In this document: piece by piece, positions 47,601 through 58,138 of the stretch
Layout: every line of letters starts with the position of its first letter
Numbering within the stretch: position 1 is the first letter of the stretch
Source of the DNA: Nitzschia sp. pyKryTriq1
Lineage: Eukaryota; Bacillariophyta; Bacillariophyceae; Bacillariales; Bacillariaceae
Direction: 5' to 3'
Assembly: GCA_956465555.1 (NCBI GenBank)
Contig: OY101119.1
Location: 744,001 to 808,000 of the forward strand
DNA: 64,000 bases
The notes under the pieces: model-generated
What the model was told of the DNA's origin: nothing
Databases searched by the model: none
What the model saw: the letters and a program-made list of their open reading frames with translations, nothing else
Program-made: the position numbers and the translations under genes

Positions 47601-49832
47601 CTCGACAGAATCTTCCAAGGCATCTAAACGCAGGTTGCGTGCATCCATGATGGTCGCTCCCCGAATTTGTTTTCGTTCTTGCGTTGTCAAGTTCTTGCGA
47701 TGCTTTCGAAAGATTCGATCGTCCGACAAACGTCTCAATGCGGCTCGACACTGATCTGTACCGTTTCGAATGACAAGTCGAGTGATTTCTGCCCAACATT
47801 GGTTGCATTGCTGAGACAATTCGCTGGCCGAGGACTGGTTGTTGTCAGTCGATCCGAGACGACGAGGACAGCTGAGTCGCCGGTATTGGCGTTGAATCTC
47901 CGCGAGGCGTAGACAGAAATCCGGCACCACCCGATCTTCGAGCTCCTTGGCTGTAGTATTGAAAAAGGATGGCAGCTCGACGTAGGGAATGGATTTGGTG
48001 CGATCTACCATGTCGTCTGGTAGATTTTCTGCGGCCTCTCGACCTTCTGGCTGAATAAATATATTGTCAGGATCATCGTCCGGCATACCTGGAAAGTTGT
48101 CATCCATGGAAAACTCAGCATTTACATCGTCAGAGTAGGACGAAACACGTCTTTGTTGAAAGTCCATTGTAGCATCCATAGAAGAATCATCGTCGTCGAC
48201 TTCATCCAATGGAAAGCTAGGCCCGCGATCCTCGACAGATGGTTCCGGTGAAGAAGACTCCGCTACGCCAATCGGACTCTCGTCCACGTGGATTTCATGG
48301 CTGGGTCGGTTGGAACGTCCTACCCTCTGTGGCGTATGTACTGGTACGGTGGTATCAATATCGCCTTGGTCGCTTTCTTCCTCCGTCGACCGCATGGCTT
48401 GTGCTTCATCCATAGTGACACGTCGACTTCTTTGATCCTGTGACTGCTTCTTCTTCTTCTTCTTCTTCTTCTTGGCATGCCGATGCGTTGTTTTTGGTCC
48501 TTCTTGTTGCTCTTGCTGCGTTTCATTAGGATCCAAGGTTTCCAACACGGATCGGCGATTGCCTCTGCCTCTATGTCTCTTGTTTGACGAGGAGGAGGAA
48601 GATTGTTGTTCCTCGGGATGTTGTTGTTGTTGTTGTTTTCCTGGATACTGTTCCACCAGTACCGTTTCAAGTCGTCTTTGCCACTTGGCTCGTTGTCGGA
48701 CATGGCGTCGATATTTTTGTTGCCAAAGTTCTTCCAAATCTTCATCATCATCGTCGTCGTCTGCTTCCTCCTGGCTTTTCGGAGTAGTACTTTGACTTTT
48801 GCCCTGCATCGTATCCTCAGGATGGTTCTTCTCTTCTACATCATCATCATGATCAGCATTGTTCATAGTATTCGTTTCATTGATTACTGATAATGATGAT
48901 GGTTCGTACAAGCTGTTCCACTTTCTCCGATTCCGCAAATGTCGTCGGTATTGCTTCCGACTTGTCCGAAGTAAATCTTGCAATGCAACATCATCATCGT
49001 CATCATCGTCCGAGCTCTCACCCCAAGAAGAAGAAGAATCATAAAGACCATGATAATCATCATTATCGTCATGATCATTGTCTGTGGCTGGTTTGGAAGA
49101 ACGTCGCCGCCTATGATGATGTTGATGATGATGAGCTGTCTTGCTGGAATGACGAGAAGCTACAGTTGTAGTTGTAGACTGTTGTTGTTGTTGTTGTTGT
49201 TGCTGCTGCTCTTCTTCTTCGGTGGCCCAATCACACGATCCACAATCCGTACGAAGGGAACCACACCGACGACATCGCCCCAGCAACAGGCTTCGATCCC
49301 GTAGCCCCGTACCTTTTCGGGTCATCGTCGGTAGATTTTCACTTGTCGTCGTCGCGGTGCTGGTTGTCATCAATGCAACATTGTTGTTGTTGTTGTTGTT
49401 TGGGGGTGCCGCCACCACCATGTTGGTTTCGTATTGCGGTGCCAATGTGACATATTCCACGGGAACTCGTTTTTCGCGAGAGCGTCCGACCATGTACGAC
49501 ACGTCGACATGGGTCGGTTGTTGTTCAGTATCAGCGTGAGAATTCGTAGTATTCGTAGCAGCCTCTCCTTCTGAATGATGATCATAGTAGACGCGAGTGA
49601 CTCGTGCCACTCCACCTGGTCGATTAATGCCGGGCCAGGTACGACTAGCGACCTCGACGAGACGACCAACAGTGATAATCATCATTGGTGGTGGTGATGA
49701 TGATGATGATTCATCATTTTCGGTGGTCGAGGTGGTATCTGCAGGCTGACCCCTGTTGTTCTGTGATAGTTCTTTATGAAGGTCTGGTGGAGTTTGCGAT
49801 ATCCCTGTTGTCGCCATGGTGATGTGTTGCAT
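41685..49832 (-). CDS. Giant protein with Tudor-like N-terminus, disordered middle and helical C-terminus; possible Mms22/Mus7-like genome-stability factor
   Basis: Four exons (49832-45830, 45749-44824, 44752-43997, 43916-41685) join in phase to 2,638 residues. Near 50-135 lies a Tudor/PWWP-like fold candidate (VGRLVEVASRTWPGINRPGG, VARVTRVY, VDVSYMVGRSREKRVPVEYV). A Cys-rich knuckle (CRRCGSLRTDCGSCDW) follows. About 1,000 residues of acidic, Gln-, Lys- and Ser-rich sequence come next, including poly-Q and poly-K runs. From about 1,150 on it is folded and helical, with YQKLGKVWPRVEVETAWNVL at the first splice join and long HEAT-like stretches to the end. That layout and WPRVE...AWNVL-type sequence recall the Mms22/Mus7 family of replication-repair proteins, but this is a memory-based suggestion. 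The divergent neighbour is an AlkB-type repair enzyme. A start at 49817 is equally possible. Confidence 0.6.
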
Positions 49833-50384
49833 AAACTACCAGTACTGTAACTCTCAAGAGAACAAGTGTAGTAAATGGACACTTCTGACGACCACATGTT
49901 CGTACTCGTAGCAATGACAACAATAGATGAAACAGGCGGGTTCTTGGGCGGGCGGCCTGCCGCCGAAAAATAAAGCATTTCCCTACGGTACGGCCGACCC
50001 ATCCGACTTCCGACTGAACAAGTTCTAGTCGAAGTGATCGGCAATGGATGGAACGAAGTTTGTGTGGGTTTCGGATTTCGGGGGGCGCATCGACCTCCAT
50101 CGACCAGATCCCGAACCGCGCCGCGCAAAGCATGGATATGGATACCGGTATATGTCGTGTACCTGGTACAGTACCAGGTAATAGTGGACTGGTACGAGTA
50201 CCGCAGCTACAGTTCGTACCAGGTGCGTACCGGTGACAAAAATGGATCCATCATCGACCATCGACCAGCAACATGCGGCAGAAAGTATCATACCGGTAGA
50301 ACAAACATGCATCACAACATACACCATACTCGTAGACTACCTCCCACTCACCTCCAAAACAAACACTCTCTCTTGTCGAAATAA
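49833..50384. promoter_or_regulatory. Bidirectional promoter of the giant gene and AlkB-like gene
   Basis: 552 bp between divergent starts, with TACCGGTA/GGTACCAGGTA-type palindromes at 50140-50240. It is the likely shared control region. Confidence 0.55.
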
Positions 50385-51470
50385 ATGGCCATCGTCATCA
50401 CTCCCAGCATGAACAACAACTACTACAAGGAAACTTTATTGCAATCACCGATTTGTATCCCCTCGGAATTGCCTCCCATCATTCCCTTGACGACCAATGC
50501 TTCGTCGTGGATCTTGCACCTCCCCAGATTTGCCAAATCACCGAAAGATCGCAGCGTTTTTCGACGGTTCTTTCAGACTCATCCACGTGAACAACATGCC
50601 ATTCAAATATATGGAAAGAGAGTGTTAGAAAATCGATACAGTGAAATGTACATGACGAGGACGACCAACGACGATGATGGTAATGATGATTCTTCGTCCA
50701 ACAACAACGTGGGTACTACTACTACTACTACTACTACTGATACTACTACTAGTACACACACCTATAAATATTCTGGAACCACACGGGCCTGTCGCGTGTG
50801 TCGTCCCGATCGACCCGAAGAACAATTCATCTTGGATTTGTGTCATGGCTCCAATGCCATTTACTCGAAACTTTTACAGTCAGGAATCATAACATTGAAC
50901 ACGAAAAAGATAGGGGGCGGTCATGCTGAAAACATAACCACCACAATCTTGTCGTCCTCCAACCAAAACCAAAAACAGCAGAACAAGACTACTACTACGA
51001 ATGTCTACAACTGTTGTTTGGTCAATTGGTATGAGCCGCAGCACAGCATTGGACTTCATGCCGACGACGAACAAGAATTGAATGCCACGATACCCATTGT
51101 CAGTCTATCGTGGGGTGGACCACGGCGCTTTCTTATAAGGCCCAAACCACACTTGCTGAATAGTCATCTTCATCCGACCCAGTTTGCCGGCAGCAATCCA
51201 AAAACTTTTGAAATTGTATTAAAGGATGGAGATCTACTCGTCATGGGTGGTAAATGTCAACAAGAATTCAAGCATGAAATTCCAAACGTTCGGAAGATGG
51301 ATGGAATCGTGGGACCACGGATCAGTTGGACAGTCCGAAGTATGCGAATGGAGTCGACGGCAACGATGACAGTCAAGAAATCATTGCTGGGAAAGAGACA
51401 CCAAGCCGAAGACGCCGACGACGAGAAAGGTGGTGGTATCAACAAACGTACAGCATATGCTGATGTGTAG
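50385..51470 (+). CDS. AlkB-family 2-oxoglutarate/Fe(II) dioxygenase (ALKBH2/3-like)
   Basis: Intronless, 361 residues. The catalytic core shows NWYEPQHSIGLHADDEQEL (HxD iron ligands), IPIVSLSWGGPRRFLIRPK, LKDGDLLVMGGKCQQEFKHE (distal His) and GPRISWTVRSM (2-oxoglutarate-binding Arg). This order is diagnostic of AlkB enzymes, which oxidatively remove methyl groups from DNA or RNA bases; the ALKBH2/3 branch, repairing 1meA and 3meC, fits best. A poly-Thr stretch from an ACT microsatellite (about residues 110-125) and a Gln/Asn/Thr-rich insert interrupt the N-terminal half. The C-terminus is basic (KRHQAEDADDEKGGGINKRT), perhaps nuclear. It shares a promoter with the giant minus-strand gene. 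Confidence 0.9.
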   Translation: MAIVITPSMNNNYYKETLLQSPICIPSELPPIIPLTTNASSWILHLPRFAKSPKDRSVFRRFFQTHPREQHAIQIYGKRVLENRYSEMYMTRTTNDDDGNDDSSSNNNVGTTTTTTTTDTTTSTHTYKYSGTTRACRVCRPDRPEEQFILDLCHGSNAIYSKLLQSGIITLNTKKIGGGHAENITTTILSSSNQNQKQQNKTTTTNVYNCCLVNWYEPQHSIGLHADDEQELNATIPIVSLSWGGPRRFLIRPKPHLLNSHLHPTQFAGSNPKTFEIVLKDGDLLVMGGKCQQEFKHEIPNVRKMDGIVGPRISWTVRSMRMESTATMTVKKSLLGKRHQAEDADDEKGGGINKRTAYADV

Positions 51471-52221
51471 AGGACAACAACTATGGACATGCAGTAGATA
51501 GACAGTTGTAGTACTTGTACTTGTTTGTCAGCAGACGACGAGTCGACTCCTCAGGACGAAAAGTGCAGACTCTACTATCGGTACTGGTACCGCTACGGTA
51601 CCGTACCAGTACAGTACGAGTCCCGTACACCTCCCAAAATTTGGAAGTCTAGACTAAGTATATGCTAACTCGATGATGATGATGATGATTCATTCGAGAG
51701 TTATTCCACTGGCGTCCGTCATGTGTCCGTCCAAATCGTACCCAGATCTTTTATTGCAGAGCGCGCGCTCGTGGGTTTTCTCAGGGTTTTGTTCTCTCCA
51801 TTGTCTCTCTTTTGCATCCCATTCATCATTGTGAGAATATAGATGTTGAATCTATACTCTGGGCTAACTATCTCACTACAATAGTAGTAGCAATAGGGAG
51901 AAAGTATGAATTAATAATATCATCTTGATCGACATGTTGCGATCCTGTTGTTGTCTGTTCTTGAAGAGCGTGCGTCAGTCGAAAGTGATGGTTATGACCA
52001 AATGACCGAAAGTGTCCGTACGTCAACCGTAAGCACCGGTCCTAATGTATTTTGTCACAGCACCGGTCCTAATATAGCACCGGTCCTAATGTACTTTGTC
52101 ACACATCATACCTTTCACTTCGGTCCTCTCTTCTCGCTCACTTCCTTGATTTTTTTGTCGTTCACAGTTCTCTTCCACCCCAACCCTTTGCCTCTGTCTG
52201 TGTTTACTACCCCATATCATC
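51471..52221. other. Intergenic upstream of the AlaX-like gene
   Basis: 751 bp without a gene. It contains TACCGGTA-type sequence at 51575-51620 and a triple direct repeat at 52033-52104 within 190 bp of the AlaX-like start. Confidence 0.55.
52033..52104 (+). repeat. Triple gcaccggtcctaat repeat in AlaX-like promoter
   Basis: Three copies of gcaccggtcctaat begin at 52033, 52060 and 52077. The first and third extend to gta(t/c)tttgtcaca. Position and phasing suggest regulatory sites or a recent microduplication. Confidence 0.75.
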
Positions 52222-53135
52222 ATGACGGACATGCTATATTACTCCTACGAAGGCAACTTCTTGATGGAATGTGATGCGGAAATCACTCAATGTGTGTTCA
52301 TTGAAGACAGCAGCAGTAGCAGCACTGCCGCCGACCAGGGCGAGCCTCCCGCGAAGACAAAGACGATCCAAGTGTCACTCGATCGTACCGTCTTGTACGC
52401 TCAAGGTGGAGGTCAACCGACGGATCGTGGGATAATTGAAAGCGGCGATACAAAGATCCAAGTCACCAAAATCTTGTTGGATCGTCAAACCAAAGTGGCC
52501 ACGCACACCGGCACCATCGATGCCAACGCCAGCATTGCTGTCGGCGACAAGGTCAAGGTAATGGTGGACAAAGAGAATCGATTGATTTTATCGGAATGCC
52601 ACACGGCAGGTCATGTCGTGGATGCGGCCATGGCCAAATGTGGCCTATTACCTGGAATGGAGACATCGAAAGCCTATCATTTGTAAGTGAATTATGGAAG
52701 GAACGTGCGTGTGTACCGAATACAAAAGTTGCATCTCTTATAATCGTGTTTTTATGTGGTATTAGTCTGGATGGCCCTTTTGTGGAATACAAAGGAGACA
52801 TTCCTGCGGACGATCGAGGTCCGATTCTAGAAAAATTAAAAGTCGCCTTTCAAGAGCTTTTGGAAGAGGATATCGACACCGAGATTAAAGTGTTGAACAA
52901 AGACGAGGCGCAGCAAATGTGCAATCGAATCAAAGAGGATTATTTCAATCTCAGCGACTTTGGTGACGACCCTGTACGATTAGTCACTGTGGCGGGATGG
53001 ATGTGTCCCTGCGGCGGAACCCACGTCAAGAGTACTGGGTCTTTGCGAGAACGAAAGTGGGGTATCACCAGTCTCAAGTGCAAAAAGGGCATTGTCAAGA
53101 TCAAATACAATCAAAGCTGGGAAACCAGCAAATAG
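52222..53135 (+). CDS. AlaX-type alanyl-tRNA editing protein
   Basis: Two exons (52222-52682, 52766-53135) give 276 residues. It is a free-standing relative of the AlaRS editing domain, which hydrolyses misacylated Ser- or Gly-tRNA(Ala). Visible motifs are VLYAQGGGQPTDRG, the first zinc motif HTAGHVVDAAM (HxxxH) and the second CPCGGTHVKSTG (CxxxH). The intron joins AYHF-LDGPFVEYKG in phase. No N-terminal targeting signal is obvious, so cytosolic action is inferred. A Ser run (DSSSSSTAADQG) interrupts an early loop. Confidence 0.92.
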
Positions 53136-53430
53136 AAATTTGATATTGTTTTAAAGTACGATACTGTAGAGCTTTCAACTTTTGTACCGGTATCGCATCC
53201 GAGTGAGGGAGTCAGTCGAATTGATCGGGAGGCGGCTATGACGACTCCTCCGACCTCTCAGTTTCAACTGCAGCGCAAGACAAAAAAAAACTAAACTTAT
53301 TGTTTGCAAATCGAAAAACCAACGAGCGACAATGGCATTCAAAATGGGTCATCCTGTCACATCTACCCTACTTGCTGGCCCTCGATCTATCCACGTCACA
53401 TCTATTCCGTAGTCCAATGAAGCCCTCGCA
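53136..53430. other. Short intergenic region
   Basis: 295 bp between the AlaX-like stop and the glycosyltransferase start, with one taccggtat motif near 53186. Confidence 0.4.
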
Positions 53431-54689
53431 ATGAAGAGAGGGGGAATCCTCAGACTGGTAGCTCGAACAGTCGCTGGGTTGACGGTGCTCGTTTGGTTGG
53501 GAAGTACCTCGAGTCTTCTTCGGAAAGCAGTGTCGGCGTCGTCGGTCGGTGAAACTTCTATCTCCACACACGCACTAGAGGCACCTTTTATTGCTACGAA
53601 TGATACCAATATTACTAGAGATGTAGATGTTTCTAGCTCCTCATCATGGAAAGATACGGTTCGGATAAACAGCAAAGGCATCGAGGTTTCGCCACCACGG
53701 TTCCTACTGGGTATCATGAGCCATGAACTACCAGATGCAAAAGAGGGAAAGGGAGAGTCCGACCGTCGAGACATGATTCGTGCAACCTATCTAAGCTACT
53801 ACAAAGATCATGGAACACCAGATGAATTGCATCGAATTTGTGGCCTCCACGAAATTGTGAGTGGAAATGTTTCCGTCCAGGACTGTCAAATCGCCTACTC
53901 CTTTGTTATGGGGCAGTCTGTGGATCCACCTGCCAACAATCGAGCTGAATTGCTGAATGCTCCCGCAACGTCAGAAATGTTAAAACCACACAAAGAGGTG
54001 GATGCCTTATCTTTCGACCTTGTCGAAAATGGAAAGTTCGGTAAATCGCCGACGTGGTTTCGGTATGCCACCCTACTCATGACCGAACTCAATCTCCCAT
54101 TCGACTATATTATCAAGACAGACAGTGATACCCTCCTCATCCCAGCCCGATTTTTGAGATGGATTGACAAGCGGGAGGAAAAGGTAGACTACCAGCGCAC
54201 TCATATATACGGCGGCATGCCATTAGACAAAAAAGCCTGCGGCTTTCCCACTCATGACCATTGCCACAACATGACCGCACCTTACTTCCATGGCGGAGGT
54301 TTCTATTTTGCCAGTATTGACGTTTCAGAGTACATTGTTTCGGATAAATGTCCTCGGTCGAAACTGTTCATACCTCATGAAGACGTCACAATGGGAAACT
54401 GTAAGTAAACATGAGCATTCGAAGTTCCTTCTGTTCCTGTCTGCCTTCTGACACGTACTCCTGCACCATTGTTCCATTCGTTTTTTATAATATAGACGTT
54501 CATAGCATGACAGAAATGACTGGCAAACCTATCATTGGCTTCAATAATCTTGATGGCTACTACAGTACATGGAAACACCCAGTCAAAGACCCGAAAAGAA
54601 TGTTGTCGCTGTGGAGAACCTATCAGAGCAAAAAGAAGCAACGTGTCCGAGATAAAAAGAAAGCTGGACTAGTACGACACATGAACTGA
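53431..54689 (+). CDS. Golgi-type glycosyltransferase, GT31-like
   Basis: Two exons (53431-54400, 54496-54689) give 387 residues. A signal anchor (LVARTVAGLTVLVWLGS) predicts a type II Golgi membrane protein. Features match the GT31 galactosyl/N-acetylglucosaminyltransferase fold: FLLGIMSHELPDA, RRDMIRATYLSYY, the metal-binding DSD in YIIKTDSDTLLIPARFLRWI, and HEDVTMGNYVHSM (the EDV/GxC-type acceptor motif, restored by the splice join). It probably builds glycans on secreted or cell-wall proteins; donor and linkage are unknown. The basic C-terminus (KKKQRVRDKKKAGLVRH) is unusual for a lumenal end. Confidence 0.82.
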
Positions 54690-55903
54690 TGGCTGAACGG
54701 AATCGTCTACAAACCTTCCTTGAGAGACAAGTTCTGGGTTGTGAAGCAAATGAATGCACTACCGTATGATGCGATTATGGGGTCATCATCTATTCAAACG
54801 GGGAAAATCTATGAAGCTCCTGCAGATGGGACACGGGGTGATCATATGGTTGAGGTCACCATCATCTTCTATGATGATATGGAGCCCAGGAGGGGGAGAT
54901 ATGGATTTGTGCTTTTGATTGGGAAACTGCTGCTGGCCGTTCTTGTTGTTGCTTCTTCAAGGATGCTGGACGAGAATGTAGATGAATCCAGCATTTACTG
55001 TTTCTTCTGGAAATTACACAATGCGGAAACATTGTCAAAATCCTCAAAATCTTCGATTGTGTCGCAGATCATCAATGCTTGTTCGATAATGGCTAGGACT
55101 TTTCCTTGGTCCAGCCTTTGCCGCTGGCCCTGTCCATGATAACCTTCTTCTCGGCTAATAGTACCATCACACCTGGTGTTCTGGTGGCGGCTTCCTCGTG
55201 TCGCAAGGGATGCTAAACTCGGAGCCCAGCGACTTGCAGAGCGCTCCTCCTGTGAGAAGGAGAGCGATGGTAATGACTTTTCCATCTTTGCAACTGTATT
55301 GTTTTTGTGGCATCCAGCATCAGCTAATTGTACAGTAGGATGAGCACTCTCTATCTAGAGTAGAGAGAGTAGTAGAAGAGTAGATTGCTGGTACCTGGTA
55401 CCAGTACCCGAATCATCAGCATCGGGAAGGCGAATGATGAATGTATGAAATACTGTACAGTATGAGTAATCGTGTGTATTATTTATAGCGTATGGATAAT
55501 GGATACGCGGTTCGGCATGTTGCGAACGTACAGGGGTGCACGCGAAGAAGAATCATAATCGAATCTTCAAGTACCACTGAACTTCTAAAATGGGGCTTAT
55601 AAGTACGAGTAATTGTACCATCGCCTCTAATCATAGAGCCCGTTTCCCGTCACATCTTCGCTCTACTAACTCTCTCTCTCTCTACTAGGGTAGTAGTCTA
55701 CGAGTATGTAGAGTACCGGTATAGGGTGACAGCGCAGCGTTCTTCTTCTTCTTGCAGAACGTCCTCGTTCAGAAAGCGGCAGCAGCGTTCTTCTTCCTGC
55801 ACTGTGCTCTTCTGTCCGAGCTGCTGGGGATATTCTTGCCCTGGCGAACTGGTACGAACAGTCAGTATCTGTAACCTGAAGACAAAGTGGTTGTCCTTCA
55901 TTG
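54690..55903. other. Convergent intergenic region with a possible gene remnant
   Basis: 1.2 kb with TACCGGTA-type motifs at 55390-55410 and 55712-55720 and an enriched CTTCTT tract. Apart from the remnant at 54995-55285 no gene is supported; the plus-strand frame 54720-55139 has no recognisable motif. Confidence 0.45.
54995..55285 (-). pseudogene. Possible decayed minus-strand gene
   Basis: A 96-residue open frame ends in ALMICDTIEDFEDFDNVSAL. More protein-like strings lie in other minus frames of the same stretch (KVITIALLLTGGALCKSLGS, then VMVLLAEKKVIMDRASGKGW), as if frames had shifted around 55170. No family is recognised and no splice model restores one frame convincingly. It may equally be non-coding. 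Confidence 0.22.
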
Positions 55904-57544
55904 CTATTTCTTCTGGAATAAGCCAACGAAAAAGCCCATTGTGTCTGATTCTTCATTGTGTGGGTCAAAACGCCTTACCATATTCCTTTCGTCGTCACTC
56001 AATCCACAGCCGATCAGTCCCGCCTTCCCCCCGATTTCGGCAGTGATTGGCAATAGCTTCATTATAGGGTAGTCTTGTAAGATATGCCGGACTATTTGTT
56101 CGTTTTCTTCTGAATTGATGGTGCAAGTAGAGTAGGTCATGAATCCTCCTCGTTTGAGCAATGCAACTGCTGCTTTGACAAATTTTCGTTGATACGATGC
56201 ATGTTTTCGCAATTCCTCTAGAGTCGTATGTGTCACAAAAAGTTTAGGTCGCAGCCCCAATGCACTACAAGGTGGATCCAGCAATATCCGATCAAAAGAC
56301 TCGGGAGGGAAACGCTTGATCATTTTCAGACTGGTCTTTGCGTCGATTTCGGCGGCATCAAGGACCTAATGGAATGATGTGAGAAAAAAGTGGCTGGTTT
56401 TCTATAGCTTGCTTGCTTCTTGTCCTGTTATCAAACGTACCTGTTGGATGGATGTGCGTCGGGGGCCCTTGTTGTCGTCGGAAACCACGACCGAGTTGTC
56501 GTCGTGGACGCATTTTGTGGCATCCAAGACAAGTGGTGTAATGCAGGTAGCACCCAATCTAGAAAAGAGCTCCTTCGAGGCAAGCACCTTTTTTCGGCTT
56601 TTGTCGCAAGACACTATCGTGGCTTGGTTCTTTACCAAACTTGCCAGATGCGCTGATTTCCCTCCAGGAGCGGCGCACATATCCAAAATCGTATCGTTCG
56701 GCTGCGGGTCAAGGGCGTGTGCTACTAGAATAGAAGGGAGATTTTGTAACATCATTTTGTCTTGTAAAATCCCTGAAAGCGGAGGCAGGCAAGGTCCCAC
56801 TCGTTGCGAGGGATTCTTCGACATGACGATGCCCACTCCGTGTGAGGATCGGAAGAATTCGTTTCGACTACATGCCGAGGTTCCGAGACCCAAAAACACA
56901 CAACGACCTACTAGATACCTGTCCAAAAGCAACCCACGTGATACTGCCGTCTCATTGGGTCCCCGAATATCGGCATAGACAGCGACCGTTTCTCCTGCTT
57001 GAATGTTGGCGTCCGCGGCCAGAATCCCCCGTACAAAAATATCGGAACCACGAAGCACTGCTTCTCCGCAAAAACGATCACACAGTACCACTCGATGAGT
57101 CATCGGCCAACCTTTTTCTTTCCGAGACGGCCACCCAGAGAATAGTGGGTTGTTGTTGACTTCTGAAATGGCTGGAACTGGGACTGAAACTTTTGCGTTG
57201 TAGTTCATTTTTTGTCCGTCTCGGCTTATTCGTGGCAAGATGCACAAGACATCATCAAACACATTGTGCTTGAGAACATGCAAATGTGGATAAGGCTTCA
57301 AGACATCTTCCAACGCAACTTCTACCTCTTCTCGCGTGGTCAAGATTCGGTTGATTCGACAAACCGTACTGGCAGGAGGGCGCTTCATAGCCGCCACGAT
57401 AAGAGACAGCGTTTTGTCATGGGTGGTGCCGTCATGCTGGCCCTGCTGGTGCTGGTACTGGTACCTCAAAAAGCTTCGAATGTCATCTGGCAGCTCGATT
57501 TCCAGTTCGTCGAGGGAACATATTTTAGCAGAGGAAGCTGTCAT
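55904..57544 (-). CDS. NOL1/NOP2/Sun-family RNA m5C methyltransferase with PUA domain (NSUN6-like)
   Basis: Two exons (57544-56441, 56365-55904) give 521 residues. The SAM-binding motif I is LDMCAAPGGKSAHLA. The catalytic motifs are LLDPPCSALG (motif IV Cys) and TYSTCTINSEENE (motif VI Cys), the two-cysteine arrangement of the family. A PUA-like domain sits before the catalytic domain (VLRGSDIFVRGILAADANIQ, GETVAVYADI), as in NSUN6, which methylates C72 of certain tRNAs and some mRNAs. The C-terminal FDPHNEESDTMGFFVGLFQK is also typical. The 75-bp intron splits the catalytic domain in phase 0 (SIQQ-VLDAAE). Confidence 0.9.
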
Positions 57545-58138
57545 TAAAGACTATCTGACATTTCAACCACTACTACCTTGCAGTCTAGAGTTGTAGGACT
57601 CTCTACCGGTAGAGAGGAATGTATAGTAACGAGGGGATCACTGTTCGTGCATCTGCGTTTGGGGTCTGTGATCTGTGATCATGATGATGATTCTTCGCGT
57701 TTTTTGCTGTGTTCTCGCCGCGCGTCGGGTGACGACGTCAAACGGCGGTGAATGAGGGTTTCGTGTGTGTTTCCCGGTTCCCGCCCGTTCAGCGCTCGTC
57801 CTTCGTCCGCTCGCGCGTCTCGAACCAACCATGGACAAAAAATAAACCCTGGAACCAACTGCCAACGCGCCCGTCCGTCGGAGGCAGTTCTGGTTCTGCC
57901 GACGAATACTGTAGAATAAAGAAGTTTCTTCTACTACCGGTACTGTTTGACCCTTGACACGGGGTCACGGACGGTGCTTTGCTTGAATGGCTGATGGCTG
58001 ATGGGGAAGAAGCGACAGATCAATGATCAATGGCTGCCAACAACAGCTTCCACACATCATCACCCGTCCATAGAACTGCTCGTACTCTACGGTCTACAGC
58101 TACTGAAGGACTTGCATTTAAAAACAGTCAACAATACG
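57545..58138. promoter_or_regulatory. Divergent promoter region of NSUN and EngB genes
   Basis: 594 bp if the EngB start at 58139 is used. Single taccggta motifs occur near 57605 and 57936. No other gene is seen. Confidence 0.5.

Noticed and set aside
47980-49832. Plus-strand frames over the 5' part of the giant gene (for example 48472-48795, 48893-49171)
   Set aside because: Mirror images of poly-Q, poly-K and acidic codon runs on the coding minus strand.
54720-55139. 139-codon plus frame after the glycosyltransferase
   Set aside because: No motif, no signal, and the glycosyltransferase already ends with a complete fold. It may be 3' UTR.
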